Assembly: GCF_041261205.1 (NCBI RefSeq) | Contig: NZ_JBGCCH010000008.1 | Coordinates: 124,001-188,000, forward strand | Reading direction: 5' to 3' | DNA length: 64,000 nt | Origin: Catenulispora sp. MAP5-51 | GTDB lineage: Bacteria; Actinomycetota; Actinomycetes; Streptomycetales; Catenulisporaceae | Shown here: one piece after another, positions 54,401 to 64,000 of the stretch | How the letters are laid out: the number at the start of each line of letters is the position of its first letter | How positions within the stretch are numbered: the stretch's first letter is position 1 | Made by a program: the position numbers and the translations under genes | Notes under the pieces: model-generated | Databases searched by the model: none | Told to the model about the DNA's origin: nothing | Seen by the model: the letters and a program-made list of their open reading frames with translations, nothing else

Positions 54401-57400
54401 CCGGGCGCATGACCAGGGACCGCACGGTGGCGACCGGGACCCCGTCGGCGGCGGTGACGTGCAGGGCGCACGTGTTCGTGCCCGTCGGCGTGATCCTGGC
54501 GCGCAGGGTGTCCCCGCGGACGCCGGCGTTGTGGACGGTGACGCCGCTCCAGGAGAACGGCAGGGGAGTGTCGTCGGCGGAGTTCAGCGCCAGCGTGTGC
54601 AGCACTGCGTCGAGCAGCGCGGGGTGCAGGGCGTAGCGGCGCGCGTCGGAGGCGATCTCGGCCGGAACGGTGATCTCGGCGTACAGCGCCGGGGACTCCG
54701 GGTCCCGCCAAGCGCCGGTCAGGCCCTGGAACGCGGGGCCGTAGCCGTATCCGGCTTCCTTCAAGCGCTGGTAGAGGTCGTCGGTCGGCAGCGCCAGGGC
54801 GCCGGCCGGTGTATCGGTGTTCTGCGATTCCTCCCGCTCCTCGAGTTCATCAGGGGCCTGCGCGACCAGGAAACCGTGCGCGTGGCGGCTCCAATCGGAC
54901 TCGTCCTCGGGCCGCGAGTGGATGGCCAGCGGACGCCGGCCGGTGTCGGGATCCGGCGCGCCGAGGACGAGGTGCAGATGGACCGGACGCGCCAGCCGCA
55001 GCGGCTGCTCGATGGTCAGCTCCTCGACGTGCCGGTGCCCGGTGGCCGCCGCGGCGCTGAGCGCGAGTTCCAGGAACGCGGTGCCGGGCAGCAGCACGGT
55101 GCCGCCGATCGCGTGGTCGGCGAGCCAGGGGTGGGTGTCCGCGCCGATCCGGCCGGTGAACAGGGTGGTGCCGGTGCCCGGGACCTCGGTGGCGGTGGTC
55201 AGGATCGGGTGGTCGTGGGGCAGCAGACCGTCGGATCCGGCCGGCTGAGCGGCGGCGAGCCAGAACGTCCGGTGCTGGAAGGGGTAGGTGGGCAGGTCCG
55301 GGGCTGCCGCCGCCGAGCCGCCGGCCGGCCAGGCGACATCGCAGCCGGTGGTGTGCAGGGTGGCCAGGGCGGTCAGGAAGGTTTCCGGCTCTGGGCGGTC
55401 GGCGTGCAGCGAGGCCACCGCCACCGCCACCCGGGCTTCGGAGCCGATGCCGTCCAGCGCGCCCTGGGTGAGGGCGGTGAGGGTGCTGTCCGGTCCGAGC
55501 TCGAGGTAGTGCGAGGCGCCGAGCGCATGCAATGTGCTGACACCCTGGTGGAAGCGCACCGCCTGCCGAATGTGATCGGTCCAGTACTCGGCGGTCGCCA
55601 GCGCGTCCAGATCGGCGGCGGCGCCGGTGAGGTTCGAGACGAGCGCCTTGGCCGGCCGCCGGTAGTCAACCGTCCGGGCGACCTCGCGGAACTCCTGGAG
55701 GATGGGTTCCATGTCGGGGGAGTGGAAGGCGTGCGACACCGTCAGGGCCTTGGTCCGCCGGCCCTGCTCCCGGAACTGCGCGGCCACGGCGTGGGCGGCG
55801 TCGTGGTCACCGGCGACGACGACCGCGGCGGGCCCGTTCACCGCGGCCAGCGACAGCCGGCCGCCGTGCCGGGCCAGAGCCTCGGCGAGCTCGTCCTCCC
55901 GCGCCTGGATCGCGATCATGGCCCCGCCGGGGACCGCCGCCTGCATCAGCCGCCCGCGGGCGGCCACCAGCTTGGCGGCGTCCGGCAACGACCACAGCCC
56001 GGCCAGGTGGGCGGCGCTGAGCTCGCCGACGGAGTGCCCCATCAGCACGTCCGGCGCCAGCCCGTGCGCGGCGGCGAGCCGATGCAGCGCCACATGCAGC
56101 ACGAACAGCGCCGGCTGCGTGTACCGGGTCTGATCGAGCAAAGCCGCCTCATCGCTGCCCGGTGCGGCGAACATCAGCTCCCTGATGGGCCGGTCCAGAT
56201 GCGCATCGACGGCCTCGGCGGCCTCATCCACGGCAGCGGCGAAGACGGGGAACGCCCGATACAGCTCGGCACCCATGCCAGGACGCTGACTCCCCTGCCC
56301 GGAGCACAGGAACGCGAGCTTCCCGCGATCGACCCGCAGCCCGGTGACGACCTCCGCCGACACCGCGCCGGCAGCCAGCCCTTCCAGCGCACTCACGACC
56401 CGGTCCCGATCCCGCCCGACCGCGACGGCACGATGATCGAACCCGGCACGCGCCGCCAACGCCGCGGCCAGCTCCGGCACGCCGGTACCGGGATGCGTGC
56501 GCAGGTACTCGGCGAGGCCGGCAGCCTGGTCGCGCAATGCCTGCTCGCCGCGTGCCGAGAAGACCACGGGGACCGGTGCGCTCGCAGCGGGCGTTTCGGA
56601 CTCCGCCTGATCGGCCTCGCCACCCACCCCCGGCGCCTCTTCAAGAACGACGTGTGCATTCGTCCCGCTGATCCCGAACGACGACACTCCCGCCCGCCGC
56701 ACCCGCCCGTCGCCCGGCCCCGGCCACGCCACCGCCCCGGTCAGCAGCCGCAGCGCCCCGGAGCTCCAGTCGACATGCCGCGACGGCTCGCCCACGTGCA
56801 GCGTCGCCGGCAGCACCCGGTGCTCCAGCGCCTTGATCATCTTGATCACGCCCGCCACGCCCGCCGCGGCCTGCGTGTGCCCGATGTTCGACTTGATCGA
56901 GCCCAGATACAGCGGCCGCTCCGGAGCGCGGTCGCGGCCGTAGGTCGCCAGCAGCGCCTGGGCCTCGATCGGGTCGCCGAGCGTGGTACCGGTGCCGTGC
57001 GCCTCCACGGCGTCCACGTCTAGCGCCGTCAGTCCGGCGTTGTCCAGCGCCTGGCGGATCACCCTTTGCTGCGACGGGCCGCTGGGCGCGGTGAGCTGGC
57101 TGCTGGTGCCGTCCTGGTTCACGGCGCTGCCCCGGATCACGGCCAGCACCGGGTGCCCGTTGCGCTGTGCGTCCGACAGGCGCTCCACCAGCAGCAGCCC
57201 GGCGCCCTCGCCCCAGCCGGTGCCGTCGGCGCTGTCGGAGAACGACTTGCAGCGGCCGTCGGCCGCCAGCCCGCGCTGCCGGCTGAACTCGATGAACGTC
57301 ATCGGCGTGGCCATCACGGTCACCCCGCCGGCCAGCGCCAGGTCGCACTCGCCGCCGCGCAGGGCCTGCGCCGCCAGGTGCAGCGCCACCAGCGAGGACG

Positions 57401-58034
57401 AGCACGCCGTGTCGATCGTGATCGCCGGCCCCTCCAGCCCCAGGCAGTAGGAGACACGGCCGGAGGCGATGCTCCCGGCGCTCCCGGTGCCGATGTAGCC
57501 CTCGAAGCCGTCCGGCGCCGGGGACAGGCGCGAGCCGTAGTCGTCGTACATGACTCCGGCGAACACCCCGGTCCGGCTGCCCCGCAGCGCACGGGGGTCG
57601 ATGCCGGCGCGCTCGATCGCCTCCCACGCGGTCTCCAGCAGCAGGCGCTGCTGCGGGTCGATGGCCAGCGCCTCACGCGGGGAGATCCCGAAGAACTCCG
57701 GGTCGAATTCGCCGGCGTGGTCCAGGAACCCGCCTTCGCGCGCGGTGGACCGGCCGACCAGCTCCGGGTCCGGGTCGTAGAGCCCTTCGACGTCCCACCC
57801 GCGGTCGGTGGGGAAGCCGCCGACCGCGTCGCCGCCGTCGGCCACCAGATGCCACAGGTCCTCCGGGGTCCGCACGCCGCCGGGGTAGCGGCAGCCGATG
57901 CCGATCACGGCGATCGGCTCGGCGGCGGCCTCGGTCAGCCGCCGGTTCTCCCGGCGCAGCCGGTCGGCCTCCTTCAGGGAGGTGCGCAGCGCGGTGAGCA
58001 GGTTGTCGGTGGACGCGGTCGTCTCTGCGGTCAT
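51489..58034 (-). CDS. Type I PKS, fully reducing module KS-AT-DH-ER-KR-ACP
   Basis: This protein has 2181 residues. The N-terminal docking helix ([25 protein letters not shown]) is followed by KS (~40-460), malonyl AT (~570-870: GHSVGE, HAFH), active DH ([11 protein letters not shown] ~976, LLDAVLH ~1141), ER of the quinone-oxidoreductase type ([15 protein letters not shown] ~1445, NADPH motif [13 protein letters not shown] ~1550), KR (TGATGALG ~1735, LDD, FSSIAG, NYAAAN ~1876) and ACP (~2056). The ACP core is LGADSL rather than LGFDSL, but the Ser is present. All reductive domains look functional, so the module should leave a CH2-CH2 unit. It is the only ER in the window. ATG 58034 has AGGA 7 nt upstream. 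The C-terminal docking helix ends [14 protein letters not shown] run of Asp-Gly-Thr repeats near nt 54250-54310 lies in the KR structural half. Confidence 0.95.
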   Translation of the reverse strand: MTAETTASTDNLLTALRTSLKEADRLRRENRRLTEAAAEPIAVIGIGCRYPGGVRTPEDLWHLVADGGDAVGGFPTDRGWDVEGLYDPDPELVGRSTAREGGFLDHAGEFDPEFFGISPREALAIDPQQRLLLETAWEAIERAGIDPRALRGSRTGVFAGVMYDDYGSRLSPAPDGFEGYIGTGSAGSIASGRVSYCLGLEGPAITIDTACSSSLVALHLAAQALRGGECDLALAGGVTVMATPMTFIEFSRQRGLAADGRCKSFSDSADGTGWGEGAGLLLVERLSDAQRNGHPVLAVIRGSAVNQDGTSSQLTAPSGPSQQRVIRQALDNAGLTALDVDAVEAHGTGTTLGDPIEAQALLATYGRDRAPERPLYLGSIKSNIGHTQAAAGVAGVIKMIKALEHRVLPATLHVGEPSRHVDWSSGALRLLTGAVAWPGPGDGRVRRAGVSSFGISGTNAHVVLEEAPGVGGEADQAESETPAASAPVPVVFSARGEQALRDQAAGLAEYLRTHPGTGVPELAAALAARAGFDHRAVAVGRDRDRVVSALEGLAAGAVSAEVVTGLRVDRGKLAFLCSGQGSQRPGMGAELYRAFPVFAAAVDEAAEAVDAHLDRPIRELMFAAPGSDEAALLDQTRYTQPALFVLHVALHRLAAAHGLAPDVLMGHSVGELSAAHLAGLWSLPDAAKLVAARGRLMQAAVPGGAMIAIQAREDELAEALARHGGRLSLAAVNGPAAVVVAGDHDAAHAVAAQFREQGRRTKALTVSHAFHSPDMEPILQEFREVARTVDYRRPAKALVSNLTGAAADLDALATAEYWTDHIRQAVRFHQGVSTLHALGASHYLELGPDSTLTALTQGALDGIGSEARVAVAVASLHADRPEPETFLTALATLHTTGCDVAWPAGGSAAAAPDLPTYPFQHRTFWLAAAQPAGSDGLLPHDHPILTTATEVPGTGTTLFTGRIGADTHPWLADHAIGGTVLLPGTAFLELALSAAAATGHRHVEELTIEQPLRLARPVHLHLVLGAPDPDTGRRPLAIHSRPEDESDWSRHAHGFLVAQAPDELEEREESQNTDTPAGALALPTDDLYQRLKEAGYGYGPAFQGLTGAWRDPESPALYAEITVPAEIASDARRYALHPALLDAVLHTLALNSADDTPLPFSWSGVTVHNAGVRGDTLRARITPTGTNTCALHVTAADGVPVATVRSLVMRPVDTGSVAAAPARHDVYELEWLPAALPATDSADRTDGTDGTDGADGAAVPEAEILSLDDKPDPGADLPAATHAATRDLLARVQEWLADPDNDGRRLAVLTYGAVSVDGQEDVADLVHAPAWGLIRAAQTEHPGRFVLVDADRGPDSAAAVPAALATGEAQIAVRHGEILVPGLVRRRAAAGGQSGFLVPPDGSTDWHLATSQTGTFENLALLPTDAATRPLAAQEIRISVRAAGLNFRDTMIALGMYPGNAVIGAEAAGVVTEIGEAVTGLAPGDRVTGLFAGGVGPYAVTDHRFVAPVPAGLSFAQAAVLPVVFLTAYHGLADLAGVQPGEAVLIHAATGGVGMAAVQLARHWGLEVFATASPGKWEVLREQGFDDEHIASSRTLDFEAQILRVTEGRGVDVVLDSLAREFVDASLRLLPRGGRFVEMGKTDVREPDTVAEAHPGVRYRAFDLFDAGPERMREMFAELSALFATGVLQPLPITAWEVGRAVEAFRHLSQARHTGKVVLTLPGRPDPRGTVLVTGATGALGPVFARHLAERHGAQHLLLAGRRGARAAGIAELVGELGTLGCRAEAVACDTADAAQLRALLEAVPADRPLTAIVHSAGVLDDALLEDLTADRLDKVLRPKVDAAWLLHELTADADLAEFTVFSSIAGTVGGPGQANYAAANAFLDALAQKRRASGRPGLSLGWGPWTTGMAGELTAADRARIARSGFGAIEPGRGTALYDAALPAGRAPSRAHTVAAMLDVRALRALGDALPPLLRRLADPGGRAQGPGAGSGAGSGTAGRAGTEAAARTVAGLEALSRTEGINALIEIVRAQTAVVLGYSNPAAIAEQASFKDLGADSLSAVELRNRLASAVALRLPVSLIFDHPTPAAVARHLYEALVPGGPAAAEAHALAQVDHLEAALAELQAQAATGALAKVLTRLQATLWARKGTGPADGEAPGADLDEATDEELFEALDETLGR

Positions 58035-58055
58035 ATCAGTGTCCTGGTCGATTCG

Positions 58056-61000
58056 TCAGCGGGCGTTCGGGACGTCGAGGGCGAGGTTGATCAGGCTTTC
58101 GGCGTCCATGTCGTCGATCGCCGCGGAGCCGGATTCGGATTCGGAGCCGGATTCGGAACCGGCTCCGGAGCCGGACCCGGATTCAGAGCCGGACCCGGGC
58201 ACATCCGCGCCGGCCCCGTCAGCCAGCCGCAGCAACGTGTCGAGCAGACCCGCCTGCCGCAGCCGCTCCAGCGGAATCCGGTTCAGCGCCGAACGGATGT
58301 CAGCCCGGTCGGGCTCCGCCGCGCCGCCCCCGGCCGCCGCGGCGAGTTCGCCCTCGAGCAGCGCGGCCAGCGCCGCGGGCGTGGGATGGTCGAACACCAG
58401 CGTGCTCGGCAGCCGCAAGCCGGTCGCCCCGGAGAGCCGGTTGCGCAGCTCCACCGCGGTGAGCGAGTCGAAGCCCAGGTCCAGCAGCCCCCGGTCGGGC
58501 TCCACGGCCGCCGGCGTGTCGTGCCCGAGCACCCCGGCGATCGCCGAGCGCACGAAGCCCAGCACGATCCGCGCCCGCTCGGCCGGCTCGCTGCCGGCCA
58601 CCATCTGCCGCAGGTCCGGCGCCGCACTCCGGGCCGCAGACCGGCCCGGAGTACGAACCAGACCGCGCAGCATCGTCGGCAACGCGGACTCCCGGGCCCG
58701 GGCCCGCAGGGCCGGCAGGTCCAGCACAGCCGGCACGGTCAGCGGGTTCTCCGAGGCCAGCGCCGTGTCGAACAACGCCGTCCCGTGCTCCCCGCCCAAC
58801 GGAACCAGCCCGCCGCGCGCCTGCCGCGCCTGGTCGGTCTCGTCCAGCGCGTCGGCCATCCCCGCCGCCCACGGTCCCCACGCCAGCGCGGCCGCCGGCC
58901 GACCGCCGGCCCGCCGGTGCTGTGCCAGCGCGTCCAGGAAGGCGTTCGCCGCGGCGTAGTTCGCCTGACCCGGTCCGCCGAGCACGCCGGCCAGCGAGGA
59001 GAACACCGCGAACACCGCCAGGTCGTCCTGCCGCGTGAGGTCGTGCAGGTGCCACGCCGCGTCGACCTTCGGCCGCAGCACGGCGGCCAGGCGCTCGGCG
59101 GTCAGCGAGCCGACGGTCGCGTCGTCCAGGACGCCCGCGGTGTGGATCACGGCGGTCAGCGGATGCGCGGCCGGTACTCCGGCGAGCAGCTTGCGGACCT
59201 GCTCCCGGTCGGCGATGTCGGCCGCGGCGAACGACACCGTCGCGCCGAGCGCGCGCAGCGACTCGGCGAGCTCTTCGGCGCCGGGTGCCTCGGCACCGCG
59301 GCGGCTGGCCAGCAGCAGGTGCCGCGCGCCGTAGCGCTCGACCATGTGCCGGGCGAACAAGCCGCCGAGCGCACCGGTGGCACCGGTGATCAGGACCGTG
59401 CCGTCCGGGTCCGGCTCGCGCTCGGGACCGCCGGTCTTCGGCGCCGCCGTCCGGGCCAGGCGCGGGGCCAGGAGACGTCCGCCGCGCACCGCGGCCTGGG
59501 ATTCGCCCGCCGCCCGGACCAAGGCCCACACCTGTCGCGGATCGGCGACAGGATGGGCTTCGTCGAGGTCGAGCACGGTCAGCCGACCCGGATGCTCGCT
59601 GTGCACCGACCGGACCAGACCCCAGACCGCGGCCTGCGACAGCCCTGTGAGATCCGCCGCCTCATCGGCCACGACATCGGCGTCGACGCCGACCGCACCT
59701 CGGGTGAGAACCAGCAGGTGCGCGTCCTCGGCCGGATCGCCGGCGAGCCATTCCTGCACGGCGGCCAGCACCCGGGTCGTCACCGCGTGCGTGCGGGCCG
59801 GCAGGTCGGTCGCAGGGATCTGCTCCGCTATGCGCCCCGCGTCCACGACAGTCAGCTCGCCTGCCGCCGACAGCGATGCCTCCGGCGCCGCGATGGGCTT
59901 CCACACGACCTGATACAGGTCCTTGGCGGTCTCGGCGACCGCGAGGTCCTGCAACGCTACCTGCCGGAACGCCAGAGTGCCGACGGACAGCACAGCCCGG
60001 CCGGCCGGATCGGTGACCGTCAGGGCCAGGGTGTCCGGACCGGTCAGGCGCGCCTTCACCCGGACGTCCGTCACCGGTCCGCCGGCACTCTCGCCTGCTC
60101 CCAGCGCGACGCCGCTCCAGGAGAACGGCAGGAACATGCCCTCGGTGCCGGTCGGCAGCAGCGTGCCGAGCGCGACGACGTGCAGCACCGCGTCCAGCAG
60201 CGCCGGATGCAGCGCGAACCGGTCGGCCTGGCCGTGCTGCGCCTCGCCGGGCAGCCGGACCTCGGCGTAGGTGGTCCGGTCCTCCTCGGAGTGCCAGGCC
60301 CGCCCGAGCCCCTGGAACGCCGGACCGTAGTGGTAGCCCAGCTCGGCGAGCGAGGGATAGAACTCGCCGGTCTCCACCGGTCGCGCCCCGGCAGGCGGCC
60401 AGGCGGCGGCCTCCGGCGTCGCGCTTGCCCGCGGTGGTTCGCCGTTGCCGTTCGGCAGATCCAGCCGATCTGTCAGATACCCGTGCGCGTGACGGGTCCA
60501 CGCCGGAGCCTCGTCCTGCTCGCCGCGCTCCGGCCGGGAGTGGACCGACACCGGCCGGCGCTCGCCGCCGCCCTCCGGCGGACCGAGCACCACCTGGAGC
60601 TGGACCGCCTCGGTCAGCGCCAGCGGGTGCTCCAGCGTGAGCTCGTCGACGTGCCGGTGCCCGCTCTGCGCGGCCGCGTGCAGCGCCAGCTCCAGATAGG
60701 CGGCCGCGGGAAGGATGACGGTCGAGCCGATCGTGTGGTCCAGGAGCCACGGATGCGTCGTCAGCGCGATCCTGCCGGTGTACAGCACGGTGTCGCTGTC
60801 GGGCAGGCTCGTGGTGCCGGTGAGCAGCGGATGCCGGTTCCGGCTGAGCCCGGCCGCCTGCCGGTCGCCGCCGGGCGCCGGGTTGAGCCAGTACGGCGCG
60901 CGCTGGAAGGGATAGGTCGGCAGGTCCCGTACGGCTCGGCTGTCGCCGACCCGGGGCCAGGTGACGTCCCGCCCGGCGACGTGGACGCTCGCGATCGCGG

Positions 61001-64000
61001 TGAGCACCGTCTCCGCCTCGGGCCGGTCGGGACGCAGCAGCGGGATGATCGTGGCCGAGCGGTCGCCGTCCCCGACAGGCTCCTGACACCCGCTGTGCTC
61101 GCGGTCCTCAGTCCCCTCCGAGCTCTCCAGGGCGGACCGGGTCAGGGCACTGAGTGTGCCGTCCGGTCCCAACTCCATGAAGTGCGCCGCTCCGAGCCCC
61201 TGGAGCGTCTGGACACCCTGGTGGAAGCGCACCGCCTGCCGGATGTGCGCGGTCCAGTAGTCGGCGGTGGTGATCCGTTCGGGGTCGGCGAGCGCGCCGG
61301 TGACGTTGGAGACGATCGCGGTTGTCGGCCGCCGGTAGCCGACGGTCTGGGCGACCTGCCGGAACTCCTCCAGGATCGGATCCATGTGCGGGGAGTGGAA
61401 GGCATGCGAGACGGTCAGAGCCTTGATACGCCTTCCAGCCGCCCGGAAGCCCTCGGCGACGACCTGCGCAGCCTCGGCGTCACCGGCGACGACCACGGAA
61501 GCCGGGCCGTTCACAGCGGCCACGCAGACCCGGCCGTCATGAGGCGCCAGGGCAGCCTCCACCTCCTCGACGCCGGCCGCGATCGCGATCATGGCGCCGC
61601 CGGGCTCGGCCGCCTGCATCAGCCGGCCCCGGGCGGCCACCAGCGCCACCGCGTCCGGCAGCGACCAGACCCCGGCCGCGTACGCGGCGCTCAGCTCGCC
61701 GATCGAGTGGCCGATCAGCGCGTCGGGCACCAGCCCGTAGCCGCTGACCACCCGGTGCAGCGCGAACTGCAGCGCGAACAGCGCCGGCTGGGTGTACCGG
61801 GTCTGGTCCAGCAGCGCGGCGTCGGGATCCTCGGCCCCGCTCAGCATCAGGTCCCTGATCGAGCGGTCCAGGTGCTCGTCGAACGCCGCGGACACCTCGT
61901 CCAAAGCGTCGGCGAACACCGGGTCGGCCGCGTAGAGCTCCCGGCCCATGCCCGGATGCTGGCTGCCCTGACCCGAGAACAGGAACGCCAGCTTCCCCGG
62001 GCGGACGCGGCCGGTCGGCACCAGCGCGGACGGCCGGCCCGCGGCGAGGTCGTCCAGGGCCGCCAGCAGCTGCGATCGGCCGTGCGCCACGACCACCGCG
62101 CGGTGGTCCAGCACGGCCCGGCCGGCCAGCGCCGCCGCCAGATCGGGCGCGCGCAGTCCCGGCCGCGTTTGGACGTGCTCGCGCAGGCGTTCGGCCTGGC
62201 TGCGCAGTGCCGCCTCGGACTTCGCCGACAGGGGAAGCGCGACCGGCGCGTCGGCGTTGCCAGGGCTCTGCGTCTCGGTGGGAGCGTCAGGGTCCTCGCC
62301 GTTTCCGGCAGGCGCCGCATCGATCGGCGGCTGCTCGATGATCACGTGGGCATTGGTGCCGCTGATCCCGAAGGAGGAGATCCCGGCCCGCCGCGGGTGA
62401 CCGTTCTGCGGCCAGGGCGCCGGCTCGGTGAGCAGTTGCACGGCGCCGCTTCCCCAGTCGACGTGCGGGGTCGGCTCGTTGACGTGCAAGGTGGCCGGCA
62501 ACAGGTCGTGCTCGATGGCCTTGACCATCTTGATGACGCCCGCGACGCCGGCCGCGGCCTGCGTGTGCCCGATGTTCGACTTGATCGAGCCCAGATACAG
62601 GGGCCGGCCGTCGGAGCGCTCCTGCCCGTAGGCGGCCAGCAGAGCCTGGGCTTCGATGGGGTCGCCGAGGGTGGTGCCGGTGCCGTGTGCCTCCACGGCG
62701 TCGACCTCGTCGGCACGGACCCCGGCGTTGACGAGCGCCTGGCGGATCACCCGCTGTTGCGAGGGGCCGTTCGGCGCGGTGAGCCCGTTGCTGGCGCCGT
62801 CCTGGTTCACCGCGCTGCCGCGGATCACAGCCAGCACCCGGTGACCGTTGCGCTGCGCGTCCGAGAGCCGCTCCAGCAACAACAGGCCGACACCCTCGCC
62901 CCATCCGGTCCCGTCGGCGGTGTCGGAGAACGGCTTGATCCGGCCGTCCGGCGCCAGTCCGCGTTGCCGGCTGAACTCCACGAAGATCGTCGGGCTGGAC
63001 ACCACGGTCACGCCGCCGGCCAGTGCGAGATCGCACTCCCCGGCGCGCAGCGCCTGGCTCGCCAGATGCATCGCGACCAGCGAGGAGGAGCACGCCGTGT
63101 CCACGGTGACGGCCGGTCCCTCGAGCCCGAAGGTGTAGGCCACGCGCCCGGAGGCCACGCTGCCCGCGCTGCCGTTGCCGACGTAGCCCTCGAGTTCCTC
63201 GGGGATGTCGGACAGCAGCCGGCCGGCGTAGTCGGAGTACATCACCCCGGCGAAGATCCCGGTCGCGGTGCCCCGCAGCGCGGCCGGGTCGATGGCCGCG
63301 TTCTCGATGGTCTCCCACGCGGTCTCCAGCAACAGGCGCTGCTGCGGGTCGGTGGCCAGCGCCTCGCGCGGGGAGACGCCGAAGAAGTCCGCGTCGAAGT
63401 GGTGGGCCCGGTGCAGGAAGCCGCCGTGCCGGGTGTAGCTGGTCCCGACGCGGTCCGGATCCGGGTCGAACAACGCCTCCAGATCCCAGCCGCGGCTGTC
63501 CGGGAAACCGGTGACGGCGTCGGTCCCGGAAGCCAGCAGCCGCCACAGGTCCTCGGGCGATTCGACGTCGCCGGGGTAGTGGCAGCCCATGCCGATGATG
63601 GCGATCGGTTCGGCGGCCGGGCTCTGCGCTGACGATGCCGGCGCTGCCGAGCCCGCCGAGCCCGCCGAGCCCGCCGAGCCCGCCGCGGGCGCCGAAGCCG
63701 CAGCCCCGGTTGCCGTCCCGGCCGCCGCTCCAGCCGCCCGCTCCCCGCCGCCGGTGAGCCGGCCGAGCAGGAACTCGGTGAGCGCAGCCGGGTTCGGGTA
63801 GTCGAACACGAGCGTGGCCGGCAGCCGCAGCCCGGTCGCGGCGCCCAGCCGGTTGCGCAGCTCGACGCCGGTGAGCGAGTCGAATCCGGCCTCGTCGAAG
63901 CTGCGGTTCGGCCGCACCGCCTCGGCGCTGCCGTGCCCCAGCACGTCGGCCACGGTCGCGGCCACGAACGCCGCGATCGACTCGCGCCGCTCGGCGGCGG
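58056..64000 (-). CDS. Type I PKS, C-terminal part: (ACP)-KS-AT-DH-KR-ACP, continues beyond the window
   Basis: The frame is open to the right edge. The sequence enters inside an ACP (GFDSL at nt ~63885) that ends an earlier module of the same polypeptide. A complete module follows: KS (nt ~63605-62340, Cys at ~63100), malonyl AT (GQGSQ ~61975, GHSIGE, HAFH ~61410), DH (~60850-60000) whose motif reads [10 protein letters not shown], with the conserved Gly replaced by Ser but His and the later LLDAVLH Asp kept, KR (TGATGALG ~59380, LDD, FSSLAG, NYAAAN ~58955) and ACP (GFDSL ~58470). The expected product is an alkene if the DH works. The C-terminus has a Gly/Ser/Glu repeat linker and a docking segment ([14 protein letters not shown]). 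It is the most upstream PKS seen, so the loading module and early modules lie outside. Confidence 0.94.
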   Translation of the reverse strand, partial: AAERRESIAAFVAATVADVLGHGSAEAVRPNRSFDEAGFDSLTGVELRNRLGAATGLRLPATLVFDYPNPAALTEFLLGRLTGGGERAAGAAAGTATGAAASAPAAGSAGSAGSAGSAAPASSAQSPAAEPIAIIGMGCHYPGDVESPEDLWRLLASGTDAVTGFPDSRGWDLEALFDPDPDRVGTSYTRHGGFLHRAHHFDADFFGVSPREALATDPQQRLLLETAWETIENAAIDPAALRGTATGIFAGVMYSDYAGRLLSDIPEELEGYVGNGSAGSVASGRVAYTFGLEGPAVTVDTACSSSLVAMHLASQALRAGECDLALAGGVTVVSSPTIFVEFSRQRGLAPDGRIKPFSDTADGTGWGEGVGLLLLERLSDAQRNGHRVLAVIRGSAVNQDGASNGLTAPNGPSQQRVIRQALVNAGVRADEVDAVEAHGTGTTLGDPIEAQALLAAYGQERSDGRPLYLGSIKSNIGHTQAAAGVAGVIKMVKAIEHDLLPATLHVNEPTPHVDWGSGAVQLLTEPAPWPQNGHPRRAGISSFGISGTNAHVIIEQPPIDAAPAGNGEDPDAPTETQSPGNADAPVALPLSAKSEAALRSQAERLREHVQTRPGLRAPDLAAALAGRAVLDHRAVVVAHGRSQLLAALDDLAAGRPSALVPTGRVRPGKLAFLFSGQGSQHPGMGRELYAADPVFADALDEVSAAFDEHLDRSIRDLMLSGAEDPDAALLDQTRYTQPALFALQFALHRVVSGYGLVPDALIGHSIGELSAAYAAGVWSLPDAVALVAARGRLMQAAEPGGAMIAIAAGVEEVEAALAPHDGRVCVAAVNGPASVVVAGDAEAAQVVAEGFRAAGRRIKALTVSHAFHSPHMDPILEEFRQVAQTVGYRRPTTAIVSNVTGALADPERITTADYWTAHIRQAVRFHQGVQTLQGLGAAHFMELGPDGTLSALTRSALESSEGTEDREHSGCQEPVGDGDRSATIIPLLRPDRPEAETVLTAIASVHVAGRDVTWPRVGDSRAVRDLPTYPFQRAPYWLNPAPGGDRQAAGLSRNRHPLLTGTTSLPDSDTVLYTGRIALTTHPWLLDHTIGSTVILPAAAYLELALHAAAQSGHRHVDELTLEHPLALTEAVQLQVVLGPPEGGGERRPVSVHSRPERGEQDEAPAWTRHAHGYLTDRLDLPNGNGEPPRASATPEAAAWPPAGARPVETGEFYPSLAELGYHYGPAFQGLGRAWHSEEDRTTYAEVRLPGEAQHGQADRFALHPALLDAVLHVVALGTLLPTGTEGMFLPFSWSGVALGAGESAGGPVTDVRVKARLTGPDTLALTVTDPAGRAVLSVGTLAFRQVALQDLAVAETAKDLYQVVWKPIAAPEASLSAAGELTVVDAGRIAEQIPATDLPARTHAVTTRVLAAVQEWLAGDPAEDAHLLVLTRGAVGVDADVVADEAADLTGLSQAAVWGLVRSVHSEHPGRLTVLDLDEAHPVADPRQVWALVRAAGESQAAVRGGRLLAPRLARTAAPKTGGPEREPDPDGTVLITGATGALGGLFARHMVERYGARHLLLASRRGAEAPGAEELAESLRALGATVSFAAADIADREQVRKLLAGVPAAHPLTAVIHTAGVLDDATVGSLTAERLAAVLRPKVDAAWHLHDLTRQDDLAVFAVFSSLAGVLGGPGQANYAAANAFLDALAQHRRAGGRPAAALAWGPWAAGMADALDETDQARQARGGLVPLGGEHGTALFDTALASENPLTVPAVLDLPALRARARESALPTMLRGLVRTPGRSAARSAAPDLRQMVAGSEPAERARIVLGFVRSAIAGVLGHDTPAAVEPDRGLLDLGFDSLTAVELRNRLSGATGLRLPSTLVFDHPTPAALAALLEGELAAAAGGGAAEPDRADIRSALNRIPLERLRQAGLLDTLLRLADGAGADVPGSGSESGSGSGAGSESGSESESGSAAIDDMDAESLINLALDVPNAR

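Noticed and set aside
57066-63632. Plus-strand open frame of almost 2200 codons antisense to two PKS genes
   Set aside because: It has Arg/Gly/Ala/Val-rich composition, no domain similarity and crosses a PKS gene boundary. Long antisense frames are expected opposite GC-rich coding DNA. The minus-strand PKS domains are unmistakable.

Overview
The window comes from a very GC-rich actinomycete. Coding sequences show the usual G/C-ending codon bias, TTA codons are very rare, and SARP, LAL and TetR regulators accompany large modular type I polyketide synthases (PKS). A Catenulispora- or Streptomyces-like host would fit, but the genus cannot be fixed from the sequence. I see no rRNA, tRNA or CRISPR array.

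Positions 1-10.5 kb look like ordinary genomic or secretome genes: the 3' part of a secreted penicillin-acylase-family enzyme with a discoidin domain, a TetR regulator with a TTA codon, a divergent Dit1/PvcA (isocyanide synthase)-like protein carrying a Ser-Ala repeat, a metzincin protease with a seven-repeat beta-propeller, an acidic unknown protein, an NAD kinase on the minus strand and a secreted beta-helix protein. At 10.7-11.2 kb the first codons of an IS701-type transposase are joined to the tail of a DUF4082 protein. This scar lies just before the specialised-metabolism genes and may mark the left edge of the cluster.

Positions 11.4-34.1 kb hold accessory genes, mostly on the plus strand. 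They include a dTDP-glucose 4,6-dehydratase, a macrolide-type glycosyltransferase, a pyruvyl-transferase-family protein, a divergent TetR/MFS export pair with three operator-like palindromes, a type II thioesterase overlapping a flavin reductase, a KAS III-like enzyme, a 995-residue LAL regulator, a luciferase-like monooxygenase, a SARP regulator, an NAD-dependent epimerase, a complete peptide-type ABC importer (the two ATPases fused into one protein), and an exported-looking allene-oxide-cyclase-barrel protein.

Positions 34.2-64 kb are one minus-strand operon. It starts beyond the right edge and runs through four PKS genes into an FAD monooxygenase. The visible modules in order of synthesis are: (upstream ACP) / KS-AT-DH-KR-ACP / KS-AT-DH-ER-KR-ACP / KS-AT-DH(dead)-KR-ACP-KS-AT(methylmalonyl)-DH-KR-ACP / KS-AT-KR(dead)-ACP. 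All AT domains look malonyl-specific except the one marked. There is no terminal thioesterase. By colinearity the growing chain would end as CH=CH-CH2-CH2-CH(OH)-CH2-CH=C(CH3)-CO-CH2-CO-S-ACP, a beta-ketoacyl thioester.

A beta-keto terminus without a thioesterase, together with a KAS III-like protein, an AbyU-like barrel, an FAD enzyme of the PheA/TfdB type, a luciferase-like monooxygenase with flavin reductase, a peptide-type ABC transporter and LuxR/SARP/TetR regulators, closely resembles what I recall of abyssomicin-type spirotetronate clusters. The diagnostic glyceryl-ACP (FkbH-like) genes are not in this window, so this product class is an inference. A 24-bp motif, conserved in four copies upstream of the thioesterase, luciferase-like, SARP and ABC-transporter genes, suggests that one regulator or sigma factor controls these accessory operons together.
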